Shown piece by piece: positions 9,710 through 23,611 of a stretch of DNA of 64,000 nucleotides. This DNA comes from Closterium sp. Naga37s-1 (Eukaryota; Streptophyta; Zygnematophyceae; Desmidiales; Closteriaceae). The notes beneath the pieces were generated by a model. That model was given only the letters and a program-made list of their open reading frames with translations, was not told where the DNA came from and did not search any database. The translations under genes were made by a program, and so were the position numbers. The stretch's first letter is position 1; each line of letters begins with the position of its first letter. The stretch lies in contig CANJKZ010001109.1 of assembly GCA_947471745.1 (NCBI GenBank), positions 2,728,001 to 2,792,000 on the forward strand, given 5' to 3'.

Positions 9710-12050
9710 GCAGGAAATTGACTGCGGGTTGGTGGAGGTGAGGGAGGGAATGGGGAGAGGGCAGGAGCGGGAGGTGGGTGTGGGATGGTGGCGGAGGTAG
9801 ATAGGATAGGAGGAATGAGGAGTATAAAAGAATGTGTATCTGGGTGAGGTGGGGGTTGGAGAAGAGGGAGGGAGGGGAGGGGGGGGGGAGAGTGGCGTGA
9901 GGAACGGTTATAGCAAGCAATGGCACACAGCAAATGGCAACGCCATCCCCAAGTATTCCAGCAGAAACATACGGGCAGGGCGAAAACGTCACGAAACCAA
10001 GAGAATTCGCCACCACTTGTCACAAAACGCCATGGCCAATCATGAACGGGACGGTCTCGTTCTGTTTCCGACTGAATGGCTCGTCCCGAGCCATCACATC
10101 ATCGCAACCAAACGCAGGTCTCGACTTGGTGCCTGTGTTTGCATTTACCTTCCAAGCCAAAAAGAAACACTAACTGGACTGTGCGGAAGTAAGCGTTCAG
10201 GAAGTTGTACGCCCGAGGCGGGCTCTAAGTAGACATCATGGGTTGATGACGTCTCCCAAGAAAATCATACGCTAGCAAATACCAAGGTCACGGTCTCCCT
10301 TGAAAGATGGAATATCCGAGTCCCTTGTCTCCCTTGTTCCTGGGAATCGAACAGAATGGCTAGGCCGCGTTTTGGAAATCCTTAGAAAGGTCTTATGGAA
10401 ACATTCAAGGGCATTCTTTGGGTTGTACTATGCTGGTTGCTGAGACCGCACTGACTTTCGTCTCACTTTGCGAAACATCAACCAACTGGGCGTTGACGGC
10501 GATCGCAAGTTGAAGGACGGCGACGCACCATGCGAGAACCGCGCGCGGCATCCATCGCGCCATGGTTCCCTCACGGCTCACCGCCGCCGCTGGACGCGAT
10601 TGCCAATCGCGGGAGTGGAGAGAGTGGAGCGCTGCACTACGCCGCTCGGGGTGACTCGGCTCGCGGCCCCGCCGCGAACCAAGCTGTTCCGTGACTGATC
10701 TCCCCGGCGGCCCCTATGTAGTACTCTCGCACTGCTTGCGACTGTCGAGGCCTTGTCACGTGGGAGAAACTCATGCACACAATAGAGCCGCGCGTGGCCA
10801 CCGGGGTCACGTCGTGGAACGCGGTCCGAAAAGGAGCGGCTGATCTTGCAATTGCTGTCAAAAAAAGTCGGACTAACTATGGAATGGCAGGGGCGATGAT
10901 GCTGCCTGTGAAGTGGCGACGTCAGGTCGCACATATTTCGCACATGTACCGTTCTTGCATCGTGGCTCACTTTCGCACAAAGTGGAAAACGAATTTGACC
11001 GCTGGGAGCATACATTAGTTGTACGTCGCAGCAGGTCTATTCCCGCAGGGGTCACGCGATCAGTGGTTGCTCCTGTCGCACGTCAGCTCGTTTTGTGGAC
11101 CAACATTCAAGGTTCTGCGACACAGGTTGGCAGACCATCTACAACGATTCCTACCACATTGACATCAGCACAACTTCCAAGGTAGTTGGAAAATTGTCTG
11201 GCCAACCCCAGAAACCAAGAGCAATAGGATAGGACGCTCTTATTGGACGACCAAAATTTGGATGAGCAGACACTGATTTGTCACAGCAGAGTTGCTGACA
11301 GTTACAAATCTCGTGGACAGCTGACTTGGTGGCTAGGTTCCATAGACTTCAGAACGTAGCAATCACAACGAACTGAAGCCCGCTAGAACCCAAAGAACTC
11401 CGTTCAGTAATTGCGCGCTGGATTTAAAGGGTCATGAGAAAAGTAACTGTATCTAAGAAACGCTAAGTGACTCTATTTCTTTTGTTTTAGTAAGAAGAAA
11501 CATAGGACATTGCATCCTCTTATGAATGAGCTTACACAATGCTCAAAGTTCACAATATATAGACTACGACTATCTCAATGCTGATACAATGAAACTGGCA
11601 GGATTGAATGGGGCGAATTCTAGCTAGGCGGGGACGTCGGGCGAAGATGGCTCGGAAGGGTTGAGATTGGTGCGGGGGCGAATCGGGGGTGGTGTGTGTT
11701 GGAATAACCGAAGAATTATTATAGCATTCCCGAAGAATCTCTTCTAGCACATCTCTCAAATAGCGAAGCTGTGCTACTGTACCAGTACCGCAATAGCTCA
11801 TATAGAGCGCGCGGCACATAAAGAGTCACTTGAAGGCCAACGGTCGCTGGAAATCAACGATCGTGACAGTTGACCAACCAACAACCGCTTCAGAGGTTAC
11901 GCGATGCAACCTGGTAACTGTCGTAGTTACTGTAGCTATGCAAATCAGTAGTAAATGAATGTACCCCTCAGAGTACATGGCTAGCTAGTGCGGGGATAAC
12001 TTCAGAAACGGGAGCTAGACTATGGGCTAGGCACGGGGTAGGAGGGATCT
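9710..12050. other. No gene recognised
   Basis: Likely 5' flank of the 9.2-9.7 kb LRR exons. 9730-9900 is G/A-rich. Several unrelated short frames are open near 10.5-11.0 kb on both strands without a recognisable domain. 11.2-12.0 kb is more AT-rich and holds nothing I can name. Confidence 0.45.
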
Positions 12051-12059
12051 CAGCGTTCG

Positions 12060-13043
12060 TTCACTTAGTCGTTCTCTAGCACTTGTACATTCACGGGGCA
12101 AAACCGCAAGAGTTTCACTAGCAAAAGTTGATAACAATAATCGCAACAACATTGGCATGCAAGACTACACCAGAGCAAGCAAGGCTGCTGGTCGACTTCC
12201 TGCTCAGCACGGTCGACCGCGTGCCAGCACGACTTGGTCGGCCGCGCTCCAGCAGAGCAAACTCGCGGCTTGCCAACGTTGCAAGTCCGTGGTATGCCAA
12301 CGCTGCTACAAGTCGGCTGCAGAGCGTTGCACCCGCAGGACAACGGTGCGCCTGCTTCGCAAGTGCGTGCAACTGGTTGGTGCGCCACTCCTGTCTGAGT
12401 GAAAAGGCCTCACCCTCGCTTGGGCGCAGGCATTCTCTGCGACGACGTGGTGAATTCGACGTAGTGATCGTCGAATTGAATCAGCTCGTCCTCTGAAACC
12501 GCGGTGGCTTTCGAGGAGGTGGTCCTCTGATTCACCAGCCCATCGACGAGCTTTGGTCGACGGGGTGCCGTTCGACGAGCTCGTCCTCTGATCTTCTAGT
12601 GAGTCGCACGATCTCTGACGAACGGAGTGCTTTCCAAAAAGCCCCATTCTCTGATCGAAGGGTGCTGTTTGGCGAGCTTCGTATCGGCGAACTGGTCGGC
12701 CGAATTCGCGCGACTGCGGAACTCTGCCGAGGCATGCGAAATTCGCTCGGGTGGTTCTTAGCAAAATTTCACCTGCGGAATGGCATCATGTGTTCGACGG
12801 TAGACATCTGACGAGACCGTCAAAACGTTTTCTACCTGGCATCTGCGCAATGTCTCGGACGGTGCAACCGTCTACGTGCACATACTTGGCAGGTGCACAC
12901 CTGCGCAGATATTCACCTACGAATGCAGTGCTGGCAGGCCGCCCTGCTGTAGGGTTGGCGAATCGCTCTGATGCAGTGCTAGCAATTCGCCTTGCATAAT
13001 GCTTGCTAGGGATTGCAATGCCATTCTAGTCATATCAACTTCC
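12060..13043 (-). repeat. Probable Copia-4-type solo or partial LTR
   Basis: 12080-12250 shares words and order with the Copia-4a LTR at 63580-63760: a CATTCACGG word, GCAAGAGTTT plus ACTAGCAAA, then GTCGACCGC blocks. It continues into GTCGA-rich sequence (12430-12700) like other Copia-4 LTRs. Its right edge meets the Copia-2b LTR at 13044. Boundaries are approximate and the match is by eye. Confidence 0.4.
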
Positions 13044-13164
13044 TGTCAGAACTATCTTGTACGCTGTAGTGGGGCACTCCTTATGGGGTACAGCATTGTT
13101 ACGTTTTGCATATACAAACCTTGTACTGCCCTGTTTCTAGTCATTCCTTGTTCTTGTTATCACA
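13044..13164 (+). repeat. Copia-2b 5' LTR
   Basis: Starts TGTCAGAACT and ends TTATCACA, 121 bp. It is similar to the 130-bp Copia-2 LTR, sharing GGCTGTAGTGGGG-like and GGGGTACA words. A primer-binding site follows immediately. Confidence 0.75.
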
Positions 13165-13239
13165 TGGTATTAGAGCAGAATCGTTCCTAGAGCCCACCGA
13201 ACGTTCCGCCCTGCCCTAACTGATTTTTTTTTTAAGCTG

Positions 13240-14054
13240 CCCCTACATCCGCACTGCCCTTGCAGCCCGCGTGCTGCCCCTGCGACCGTGCTGCCCCTGC
13301 AGCCGTGCCAGCCCCTGCAGCCCGTGGGCGCTGCCTCTGCAGCCCGCGCGCCGCCCTGCCCCTGCAGCCGTGCCTGCCCCTGCAGCCGTGCTGCCCCTGC
13401 AGCCGTGCCTGCCCATGCAGCCGTGCCTGCCCTTCCAGCCGTGCCTGCCCCTGCAGCCGTGCTGCCCCTGCAGCCGTGCCTGCCCTTGCAGCCCGCACGA
13501 CGCCATGCCGGGCCGCGCGTCGCCCCTGCAGCCCGTGCCTACCCCTGCAGCCCGTGGGCACTGCCTCTGCAGCCCGCGCGCCGCCCTGCCGGGCCGCGCG
13601 TCGCCCCTGCAGCCCGTAGGCGCTGCCCCTACGACCCGCGCGCCGCCCTGCCGAGCCGCGCGTCGCTCCTGCTCGTCGCGGCGCCCCTGCGGGACCTGCG
13701 CGGCTTCGCCCCTGCTCGTCGCGGCGCCCCCTGGACGCCGCCCCTACTCGTCGTGGCGCCCCCGGGACGTCGCCCCTGCTTGTCGCGGCGCCCATTAGGC
13801 GCCGTCCCTGCTCGTCGCGGAGCCCTCTGCCGCAGTCGCGGCCTCGCCCTGCAGCAGCTGCCACGGAGCCACCTGCCGCAGTCGCGGCCCCGCCCTGCAG
13901 CAGCTGCCGAGGAACCTCCCTGCCGCCGTCGCGGCCCCGATCTGCAGCAGCTACCGCGTACCCCCCCCTGCTGCCGTCGCGGCCCCGCCCTGCAGCAGCT
14001 GCCGCAGAGCCCCCTGCCGGCATCGCGGCCCCGCCTTGCAGCAGCTGCCGCAGA

Positions 14055-14085
<31 letters not shown>

Positions 14086-14700
14086 GCCGCCGTCGCGGCC
14101 CCACCAGCTGCCGCGGAGCCCCCTGCCGCCATCCCGGCCCCGCCCTGCAGCAGCTGCCGCGGAGCTCCCTGCCGCCATCGCGGCCCCGCCCTGCAGCAGC
14201 TGCCGCGGAGCCCCCTGTCGCCGTCGCGGCCCGGCCCCGCCCTGCAGCTGTCGCGGCCCTGTCCTGCCGCCGTTGCGGCCCTGCCCTGCCGCGGTCGCGC
14301 CCCTGCCCTGCAGCAGCTGTCGCGGCCTCGCCGTCGCCGCCGTCGTGCGCCTACCCTGCCGCAGCCCGCCGAGCGCCGGCCCTGCTCGCCCGACGAGCGC
14401 CGGCCCTGCTCGCCCGACGAGCGCCTGCCCTTCCTGCCACTGGTGAGCACCTGCCCTACCCGCGCTTCCCGCGCGCCTGCCTTAATAGCGCGCTGCCGCG
14501 CCAGCCTGCCTGCCTGCTTGCCGCGCCTACCTGCCCGCCGAGCCGCGCCGCCCAGCTGGGCTGCGCCGCTCCGCCGCGCCGAGCCGCCCAGCCGAGCCGC
14601 ACCGTGCTGCCGGGCTGTGCAGCCCTGCTCTACTGAGCCGCACTGCCCTGCCCGCGCTGCTACTGCTGGTTCTCCTGCTACTACTGCAACTGGCGGTGGC
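13240..14700 (+). repeat. GC-rich tandem-repeat leader with CTGCAG units
   Basis: 13250-13640 is built of 15-18 bp units such as GCCCCTGCAGCCGTGCC. 13810-14340 consists of longer CTGCAGCAGCTGCCGCGGAG-type units of about 48-60 bp, with a run of about 27 cytosines at 14058-14084. The frame is open (Pro/Ala/Arg-rich) in line with the downstream pol frame, but I read this as a non-coding or unconstrained leader, as in Copia-2. Confidence 0.75.
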
Positions 14701-14841
14701 CAGATGCAGCTCCAGCGACGTCCGCGCGAGTCTCTCACGCCCTAGCAGATTCGTGAGTGGTACGCTAGTTGGGGTTGTGGCGGTGGCCGTCATGGCTGTT
14801 GCCCTGGGGCTGGTCAGTCGGGAGCGTCTGGCAGTGGCCTG

Positions 14842-16551
14842 ATGCAACTGCAGCGGCGTCCGCGCGAGACACTTACGCCCCAGCAGATTCGTGAGTGGTA
14901 CGCTCAGAGAAGAGGGTCACGGAGTACCGTTCGCTGCCCGTACGTCATTCGCACAGGTGATCAGGCTGGTCAGGCTTGCGGGACGGTTGGTCTCACAGAG
15001 TCGCGCTGCTTCGCCCGTCTGAGCGACACCTGGCGTACCGAGTTTGGCGACGAGGCTGAGCTCCCCACCTGGGTAGAGCTGCTTAGGAAGAGGGTTGATA
15101 TCTTTGCTCTTGACTATGATGCTATCCTCACTGCCATGTATGCATTGCCTACTAGAGCTGAGGGTGCCTGTCACCTGTACGTACCTCCTGACCCAGGTAT
15201 AGAGTCTGCTGCTCTAGGTGCTGGTGAGGCTGCTGCTCTAGGTGCTAGTGCGTCTCCTGCTCTAGGTACTGGTGTGGCTGCTGCTCTAGGTGCTAGTGAG
15301 TCTGCTGCTCCCGGTGCTGGTGAGTCTGCTCTCTCAGGTACCGCGTCGGCTCGGGTCTTGCACACTTTCACCCTTGACTCAGGTGCTTCCCGCTCCTTCT
15401 TTGGCGACTGCACCACACTCTCGCCGCTTTGTCGGCCAGTGGCAGTCTCTCTGCCTGACCCCTCTGGGGGTCCGGTCCTTGCACACTCCTCCACGGTTCA
15501 GCCGTGTCCGGCGGTCCCGTTTGGCTCACTGTCTGGCCTCCACCTCCCCTCGTTCTCCACGAACTTGGTGAGTGGAGCTGACCTCCAAGACGCGTGGGTT
15601 GACCAGTTCACTCCTGGAGGTCAGCGGGTGACCCACTGTTCGTGTACTTGGACGGGCTGGCACCTGGCCACGTTCACCCGTCAGCCTGGGTCGAGCCTGT
15701 ACACCCTGACTACCGTGTCTCCTCCGGTTGCTGAGTCTGGTCAGGTAGCCGCGTCGGGTCAGGTGTTTGCTGCAGCGTCCCGGTCTGGTCCTGAGTCTGC
15801 CCCCTGCTCGTGTCGCCTCCTGTCTCACCAGACCCTCCTCTGGCACCACCGCCTTGGTCACCCCTCCCTGCCTCATCTCCGAGGCATGGCCTCCCGTGTC
15901 CTTGTCGCTGGTCTTCCCCGGTCTCTCCCTCCCCTTCCCCCGGGGCCTGCCCCTACCTGCGTTCCTTGCGTCGAGGGGTGGCAGTGCGCCGCTCCTCACT
16001 CCTCCGAGTTTCCTCCGACGGAGGCTCCCTTGCAGACTCTTCACATGGACGTGTGGGGCCCAGCCTGCGTCCGTGGACAGGGTCACGAGCGCTACTTTCT
16101 ACTGGTCGTTGACGACTACTCGCGTTACACCACAGTCTTCCCCTTGCGCCGCAAGGGTGAAGTCACTGAGGTGCTGATCGACTGGATCCGCGCTGCCCGT
16201 CATCAGCTCAGTGAGAGTTTCGGCTCGGACTTTCCTGTTCTGGGTCTGCACTCCGACAGAGGTGGAGAGTTTTCCTCCGACCTTCTGCGAGCCTTCTGTC
16301 GTGCGGAGGGCATCCGCCAGACGTTCACACTTCCGGCCTCTCCGCAGGAAAATGGGATTGCTGAGTGCCGCATTGGCATGGTCATGGACGTCGCTCGTAC
16401 GTCCATGATCCATGCGGCTGCTCCCCATTTTCTGTGGCCGTTCGCGGTTCAGTACGCTGCGCATCAGCTCAACCTCCAGCCCGGGTCTCCGTGCCGGAGA
16501 CCACACCTACTCTGCGGTGGACGGGGAAGGTTGGCAATGCGTTTGTGTTAG
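14842..16551 (+). pseudogene. Copia-2b protease-integrase, 3' truncated
   Basis: Contains an REWYA boundary motif, protease TLDSGAS, the pre-integrase LLWHHRLGHPSLPHLRG with CVPCVEG, and the integrase core (HMDVWGP, LHSDRGGEF, SPQENGIAECR). It is cut at the Copia-1B LTR. A one-base deletion about 60 bp before the junction shifts the last residues. The frame is shared with the leader from 13288 and is interrupted only by TAG at 14743-14745. A 138-bp internal duplication places a second boundary motif there: the first copy reads CCC-TAG-CAG, the second CCC-CAG-CAG. Confidence 0.85.
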
Positions 16552-19500
16552 AATTAGGCTGTCAACACTTTGTGTACTATATTCTATATCGCGTAGGTTA
16601 TTTGCGGGTTGGGTGTAGTTTGTGATCCCAACCCTATCTGGTTGGGATTCCCTCGTAATCCTGCAAGTCTGCCAACTCACCAATTGGAGATTTGCTAGGA
16701 TTCCCATCCCATCCTTTCCCTAGCCTTGCCCATCCCAACCTCGTTTGTACTTAAGGCCTAGTGCCTTCTTTCCTAATCAATCAGTTGAGCTCCATTATTA
16801 TCATGGTATCGAGCTAGCAAATTCCGCTCACGCGGAATCCGATCCTTGGCGTCGCGATCATTCTCTTCCTCTCGGCTATGGCGTTCTCGGTTCACGCCTT
16901 CTTCGCTTAGCGTTTTTCGTCTTCACATCGTCGCACTGGTCAAAAGCGCTTTCCCGCTCTGTCTACGTGCATTTCCGATTTCAACGGCGGCACATTTCTC
17001 CGTCAATTTCCTTCATCGTAAGCTCTGAAATTTCAAATTTCCGTGGCAATTTTCTCACATTCGAAACTTCCAGCAGGTTTTCATCGGTGCAGCAGAGCAG
17101 GTTCAGCGGCACAGCAGAGCAGGTTCAGCGGCGCAGCAGAGCAGGTTCAGCGGCGCAGCAGAGCAGGTCAGCGGCGCAGCAGAGCAGGTTCAGCGGCGCA
17201 GCAGAGCAGGTTCAGCGGCGCAGCAGCACAGGTCAGCGGCGCAGCGGAACAGGTCATCGGCGCAGCAGAAAAGGGGTCATCGGCGAAGCAGAGAAGCAGA
17301 ACAGGAATCGCAATCTTATTTCCGAAATCGCACATTTCCGCGTTTCGGACTTCATCAATTTTCAAAATCGCCGCGCTGCGCGCAGTCGCTCCGCTTCGTA
17401 TCGTTGACTTTAGCGCTGCGCTCCGCACGAATGGCGACTTCAACTTCTACCCTAGTCGGAAACCTCATCGTTCTCAACCTCGCTCCCAACGGCACGAGCA
17501 CCAACTTTGGGGAATGGTGCTATGGGGTGGAGAAGCACCTCCTTAGCACGGAACTGAAGGGGATTTGCCTCAAGGACATCCTCCTCAACCGCGGCAAGGG
17601 AAAGATGCCTCTCCCTCCCGATCCCCTTGGCGAAGGCGCCACTGCCGCAGAGAAGGCCGCTTTTGACGCTCAGACCACCAAGTACGAGACTGATTTCAGT
17701 GTGTGGGAGCAGGCAGATGCAGCAATTATTAGGGTTTTCATCACCACCACTCCGGTTGAGCTCGTCAAATCCTACCGCACCTTTCGCTCCGCTCATGCGA
17801 TTTGGAAGTACCTCCAGGACCGTTTCCATGACAAGACAGCAGTGGGTGTTGCCATCCTCATCCCTCGAATGTTCCAGGTCCGCCTTGAGGAATGCCCTGG
17901 CATGGCAGATTACATCTCTGAAATCCGCAACATCCATGAGGAACTCAAGGACATTGGGATCATTTTCCCCGAACAGGCACCTGCAGCTGGCCTACTTGTA
18001 GGACTGACCCCGGCCTACAATGTCACCAGCTCCATGCTCAAGCAACTTCCCACCAAGGAACTCACCTTCGGAAAAGTCGCATCGGCTCTCCTTTCCGCCG
18101 AAAAGGACCTTGCAGCCCATCCGTCAATGCTGTGCGCTACACCCCTGGAATCCCATTCCGCTCCCAATAGGGACCAAGGCGCAACTCCTTTCCCCCATGC
18201 CCCTACATCATTAGGAAAGGCCCACGTGCGGGGCAGAAATGCGGAGGCACCAACCATCCTGAGGCAACTTGCTTCAAGAAGCGAGATGATGAGTGGTACG
18301 ACGTCCATGGTGTCTCCACCAACAAGCGCCCTCCCAACTGAGCCCCACCCCGTCGCGTGAACCATGTCGAGGCAGTGGAGGAACCTAGTCCCTCAGTTGA
18401 TAGCACCCCATCTGATGTTCGCCTCAACCTGTTGTTCTCTGGTGCTGGTCTTATTAATGAGAAGGGGTCGCAGTACATCGGTGTTTCAAACACACAAGGG
18501 ATCGAGTTCATACTAGACAGTGGTGCCACCCACACAGTGCTCAAAGACCAAACCGCGTTCGTTCCTTACCAGGCTCCCATCCCACTCCTCGGAGCCGACT
18601 CTAGCTTCTCCATCCAATGCCATGGGTCCTCCACAGTTCCTTGTCCAGCATTTCCATCGGGCACAGTCACTGGCATCTGTGCCCCCACCCTCCGCCACAA
18701 CCTCCTGGCACAAAGTGAAATCCAACAAGCAGGAGTGATCACCATCTTTCCCAATGATGTCGACTACTGTGACCTCTTTGACGCCAAAACCGGCATTCAT
18801 CTAGCCCGCTTCACTCTCAACTCCAACAACCTATACACGCTCGTAGTACCTCCCATTCAAACGTGCTCCCTCACAAACCTCCCGTTACCTTCCCTTGACT
18901 CCTCCACCTGTCACTGCCGCCTCCTTTCCGACAAAACCATGCTCTTTCATCACCGCCTTGGCCACATCAACTTTCGCGCGCTTTCAAACCTTGCCACAAA
19001 ACAACTCCTCCACGGGCTTCCAACCTCACTTCCCTCTCCTACCTCCACCCTAGGGCCGCCTTGCCTTGACTGTGCACAGAGCAAGCTTCGTGAACAGCCC
19101 CATCCCCCCACTGAGTCCATCTCCGCTGCACCTCTCGATCGCGTGCACATGGACCTTTGGGGCCCAGCTCCTGTTCGCTCTCGCGGTGGACACTTTTACT
19201 TCCTTGTCATCATTGATGACTATTCCCGCTATGTGTCTGTCCACCTTCTCTCCTCCAAATCCGAAGCCCCAGGCGTCATCATTGAATGGGCGAAGCAGGC
19301 TCACAAACATTTCAAAACCACCATCAAGGTCCTTCACTCTGACGGTGGCGGTGAATTCCGCAACAACACTCTCAAAGCTTTCTGCTCCACTGAGGGTATC
19401 CGTCAGACCTTCACTCTCCCGGACAGTCCCCAACAGAACGGTATTGCCGAAAGCCGGAACCGTACATTGGTGCAGATTGCTCGCTGCCTCCTCACGCACG

Positions 19501-22298
19501 CCTCCGCCCCTCCCTCTCTCTGGGGGTACGCCATGCTTCATGCTGCCGCCCTCCACAATCTCCATCCCCATCCTCATCACACCCACACCACCCCCGCTGA
19601 GCTATGGACGGGTCAAAAGCCATCCGTCCGCCCTCTTCGTGTATGGGGGTGCACTTCCTATGTCCTCCTCAACTCCCAAGCCCGTCGTGCGGCTGGCGGC
19701 AAACTTGCTCCCAAAACGATCACGTGCGTATACCTCGGGCACAACTTAGATTCGCCGGACTATCTCTTCCTCCATCCTTCCACCAACAAGCTCTATCGCA
19801 GCCGGGACGTTTACTTTGATGAGTCCCACCCATTCTACCCCTCCTCCAAGGCTTCCCCCTCTCCTCCGCCTCCCTCTCTTACTTGGGCTGACTTTGACAG
19901 TCTCCCTCTTTCCGACACTCCATCTCCTCCTCTTCCCGCTCCCTCCACCATTTCTGATCCCCCATCACCCGCTTCCCCCTCCAGTACCACACAGTCTCCC
20001 TCGCTCCCTCCCTCCTCCGCTACCCCTCCTCCATCTCCTCTCGCATCTCCTCCTACCGAGCCCGTTCCTCTCAAAACCTACCAACGCCGTCACCCAGCTC
20101 CTCCTCCTCCTCCTCCCCCTCCTCCTCCTCCTGCTCCCACCCCTGATCCCGATCCTGTCTCCACTCTCCCTCCCACTCCCACCTCCCCTTCCGCTACGCC
20201 TACTCCGGCCCCGCCTCCCTCACCCATCGCTTCTCGCACCCGCTCTCGCACCCGCTCTCGCACACCTCCACAACCGTTCTCCCTTTCCGTTCGCGTCTCT
20301 CTCAATCCTCCTCTTGTCGGGGGTGATTATTCTCTCATGCCATCCCTCCTTGAAGACAGATATGAGGAGTTGATTGATATCGACTCAGCCATCCACGCAC
20401 TCTGCTTCCTCTTTCCAGACATCGCAGACTCTCCAACCCTCAATTTCTCCGACAACCCCTCCATCCCCACACCTCTCACCTATGCTGAAGCAGTCTCTGG
20501 TCCTCACGCCGCTCAGTGGTTGGGGGCCATTGTCGCAGAATGTGAGGCCTTCATTCACACAGGAACTTTCACAGACGTCTCTCCTCCCTCCGGCGTCAAC
20601 ATTGTGAAGGGAAAATGGGTCTTTCGGGTGAAACAACTTCCAGGCGAATTTCCTGTCTTCAAAGCCCGGTACCGTGCCAAGGGATTTACCCAAAAGCGTG
20701 GACTGGACATCTTTGAGACATTCTCTCCCACCGCCAAACCTCCCACACTGCGCACCCTTCTCGATGTCGCTGCTCGAGATGACATGGAGGTTGACTGCAT
20801 GGATGTGTCTTCTGCGTTCCTGCAAGGGATCCTTCGAGAGGAAATCTATATGGAGCGGCCCGAAGGATTTCCAGCTCCTTTTCCACCAGGCACTGTATGG
20901 AAGCTGAATCGGCCAGTGTATGGCCTCAAGCAAGCTCCCCGGGAATGGCACAACAAGCTAAAGAGCACCTTAGGGTCCCTCGACTTTCACCCATCCACCT
21001 CTGACCCCAGCCTCTTCATCCGAGCAACACCCTCCCGGTTCTTCATCCTGGTTTATGTCGATGACATGATCCTTGTCACCAAGGATCAGACTGAGCTGGC
21101 AGCAGTCAAAACCGCACTTGGTGAGAAGCTGGCCATGAAGGACCTTGGGAAGCTGACGAACTATTTGGGAATGGAAATCACACGTGATCGCACAGCCCGC
21201 ACCATCACCCTTTCGCAGAAGTTTTACATCAACAACGTTCTGACGAGGTTCCAGATGCAGGAAGCAGCATCAATGCCCACCCCACTCTCTCTGCAACACC
21301 AACTCACTGCACCCTCCGTTCCCTCACCTGAGCCCTGTGACGAGCCTTACCCCGAGCTCGTGGGATCCCTCATGTACGCGATGATGTGCACTCGACCAGA
21401 CATAGCCTATCCAGTCAGTGTACTGTCCCGCTACGTTGCACCTGGTCGCTTCACTCGCCACCACTGGTCTGCCGCCAAGCGGGTTCTTCGCTATCTCAAA
21501 GGCACACTGGATTATGTGCTCACACTTGGCGGCACTTCCCCTGTTCGCCTTGAGGGGTACAGTGACTCATCCTATGCTGATGACCAGAGTGATCGGCGCT
21601 CGTCCCAAGGGTATTGCTTTACCCTTGGCAGTGGGGTTGTAAGTTGGCGCTCCACTCGGTCGTCCTCCATCTCACCGTCGACCTGTGAGGCAGAGCTGTA
21701 TGCCGGGACCATGGCTGCACAGGAGGCTCGTTGGCTCTCCTTCCTGCTGACAGAACTGGGGTATCCCCAACCAACCCCAACGCTTTGGTGTGACAACGAG
21801 AGCACCATTCATCTCACCAAAGACCCCGTTTTCCATGGCCGCACCAAGCACATTGAAGTCCGTCACTACTTTCTTCGTGAGCTGGTGCAGCGCGAGCAGC
21901 TGAAGGCTGAACACATTGCCTCCGACTGCAACCTTGCTGACTTGTTTACCAAGTCGCTTGTTCGCGAGGATCATTACCGCCTCCTCTCGGCCATGGGTGT
22001 TGGGCCTCCTTGTGGCTGATGTGTTGTAGCCTAGGGGGTGTGTTAGAATTAGGCTGTCAACACTTTGTGTACTATATTCTATATCGCGTAGGTTATTTGC
22101 GGGTTGGGTGTAGTTTGTGATCCCAACCCTATCTGGTTGGGATTCCCTCGTAATCCTGCAAATCTGCCAACTCACCAATTGGAGATTTGCTAGGATTCCC
22201 ATCCCATCCTTTCCCTAGCCTTGCCCATCCCAACCTCGTTTGTACTTAAGGCCTAGTGCCTTCTTTCCTAATCAATCAGTTGAGCTCCATTATTATCA
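16546..22298 (+). mobile_element. Copia-1 LTR retrotransposon, copy B (complete)
   Basis: Both 258-bp LTRs, primer site, leader, gag, pol and purine tract are present. The LTRs differ by one base (G against A in the CTGCAAGTC/CTGCAAATC word), so the element is young. Its flanks do not match: GTTTG inside Copia-2b on the left and CCACA inside an LRR intron on the right, so there is no target duplication. This points to recombination between two insertions, or to a misassembly, rather than simple insertion. Confidence 0.93.
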
Positions 22299-23611
22299 CC
22301 ACACCCACTCACATGCACCACACCCACTCACATGCGCCACAGCCACTCACATGCGCCACAGCCACTCACATGCGCCACAGCCAGGGCAGCGAGCAAATGG
22401 CGGATGGCAGAGGGCCCTCGATGCTGTTGTTGTCCAGCCAGCTGGGGGGGCAGGCGGGGGCAGAAGCAGGGGTAGAAGCAGGGGTAAAAAACAGGGGAGA
22501 AGGGGAAAAAAACAGGGGCAGAAGCAGGGGCAGTAGCAGGGAGAAAAGCAGGGGCAGAAGCAAGGGCAGTAGCAGGGGAAAATCAGGGGCAGAAGCAGGG
22601 GCATGAGAGGAGCAGAGTGCAGTGGGGCTCGGCAGAAGGCACACAACATGGGTGGGTTCGGCAGGGCGGACCGCTTGGCACGCAGAAGGAGAATGGAGAT
22701 CCAGAAAACAAGTGAACTGCTCAACTCGACGCAGGAGTGTGCAGATGGGGGGAGCGGGGGACAAGGACCGTTTCAGAGAAAATTCAAGGTAGAAAAGAAC
22801 CCCGAGACTGAGAAAACGTCAAGCCGCCCCGCGCCCTTGCCCCAATGGTTCACTTCGCTGCCATGCACATCCCCTTGCCTCCCCTGCTGCGCAACAAGCT
22901 CCCCTTCACTGCTTGAGTGGGCAGTAAGTGAGGGCAGGCAGGGAGCGCAGCCAGGGGGGGCAGGCAGGAAGGGCCCTCACATCTGTTGCAGCTTCTCCAA
23001 GCGACTGATGGCAGACGGCAGACTGCCGCTGAGACGGTTGTTGGCCAAGTAGCTGGAGAGAACGGATGGGAGTATGGAAGTGGGTATGGAGGGGCGCATA
23101 GAGAGGAGACTGGAAGCGACAGCTGCGAGCAAGCGCAGCATATGGGAGAACAGTGCATGTTGACACAGGAAAGCAGCGTCGCCATAGTAGAAGGGAAGTG
23201 AGGTGCAAAGGTTCGTTCTACAACCCACAATCCATCACTACATGGGCAGTTAAGACTCACAGAGATTGTAGGTTCGTCATGTTGAAGATGGCAGTTGGAA
23301 TGGTTCCCGTCAGTTGGTTGCTATCGAGGATGCTGCCGAGGTACGGCAAGGGCACAGCGCATGAGGTACGGCAAGGGCAGAGCGTATGAGGTACGGCAAG
23401 GGCAGAGCGTATGAGGTACGGCAAGGGCAGAGCGTATGAGGTATGGCAAGGGCAGAGCGCATGAGGTATGGCAAGGGCAGAGCGCATGAGGTATGGCAAG
23501 GGCAGAGCGCATGAGGTATGGCAAGGGCAGAGCGCATGAGGTATGGCAAGGGCAGAGCGCATGAGGTATGGCAAGGGCAGAGTGCATGACGTATGGCAAG
23601 GGCAAAGCGCG
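17615..23611. other. Segmental duplication, copy B
   Basis: This block matches copy A (1-5997). On the right it is continuous with the large LRR gene, so the LRR side of copy B looks like the native context. On the left the similarity to copy A runs up to the window edge, and copy B continues into the Copia-1 5' region and then a truncated Copia-2b element. The minisatellite is about six times longer here than in copy A. Confidence 0.9.

Larger units (their letters stand above)
13044..16545 (+). mobile_element. Copia-2b: truncated, gag-less relative of Copia-2
   Basis: Has a 5' LTR (13044-13164), a Met-tRNA-type primer site (TGGTATTAGAGCAG from 13165), a long GC-rich leader, protease and most of the integrase. 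No counterpart of the Copia-2 Gag is present: the leader runs directly into the gag-pol boundary segment. The element stops within the integrase at 16544-16545, where the Copia-1B LTR begins. Its reverse transcriptase, RNase H and 3' LTR are not found downstream. Confidence 0.85.
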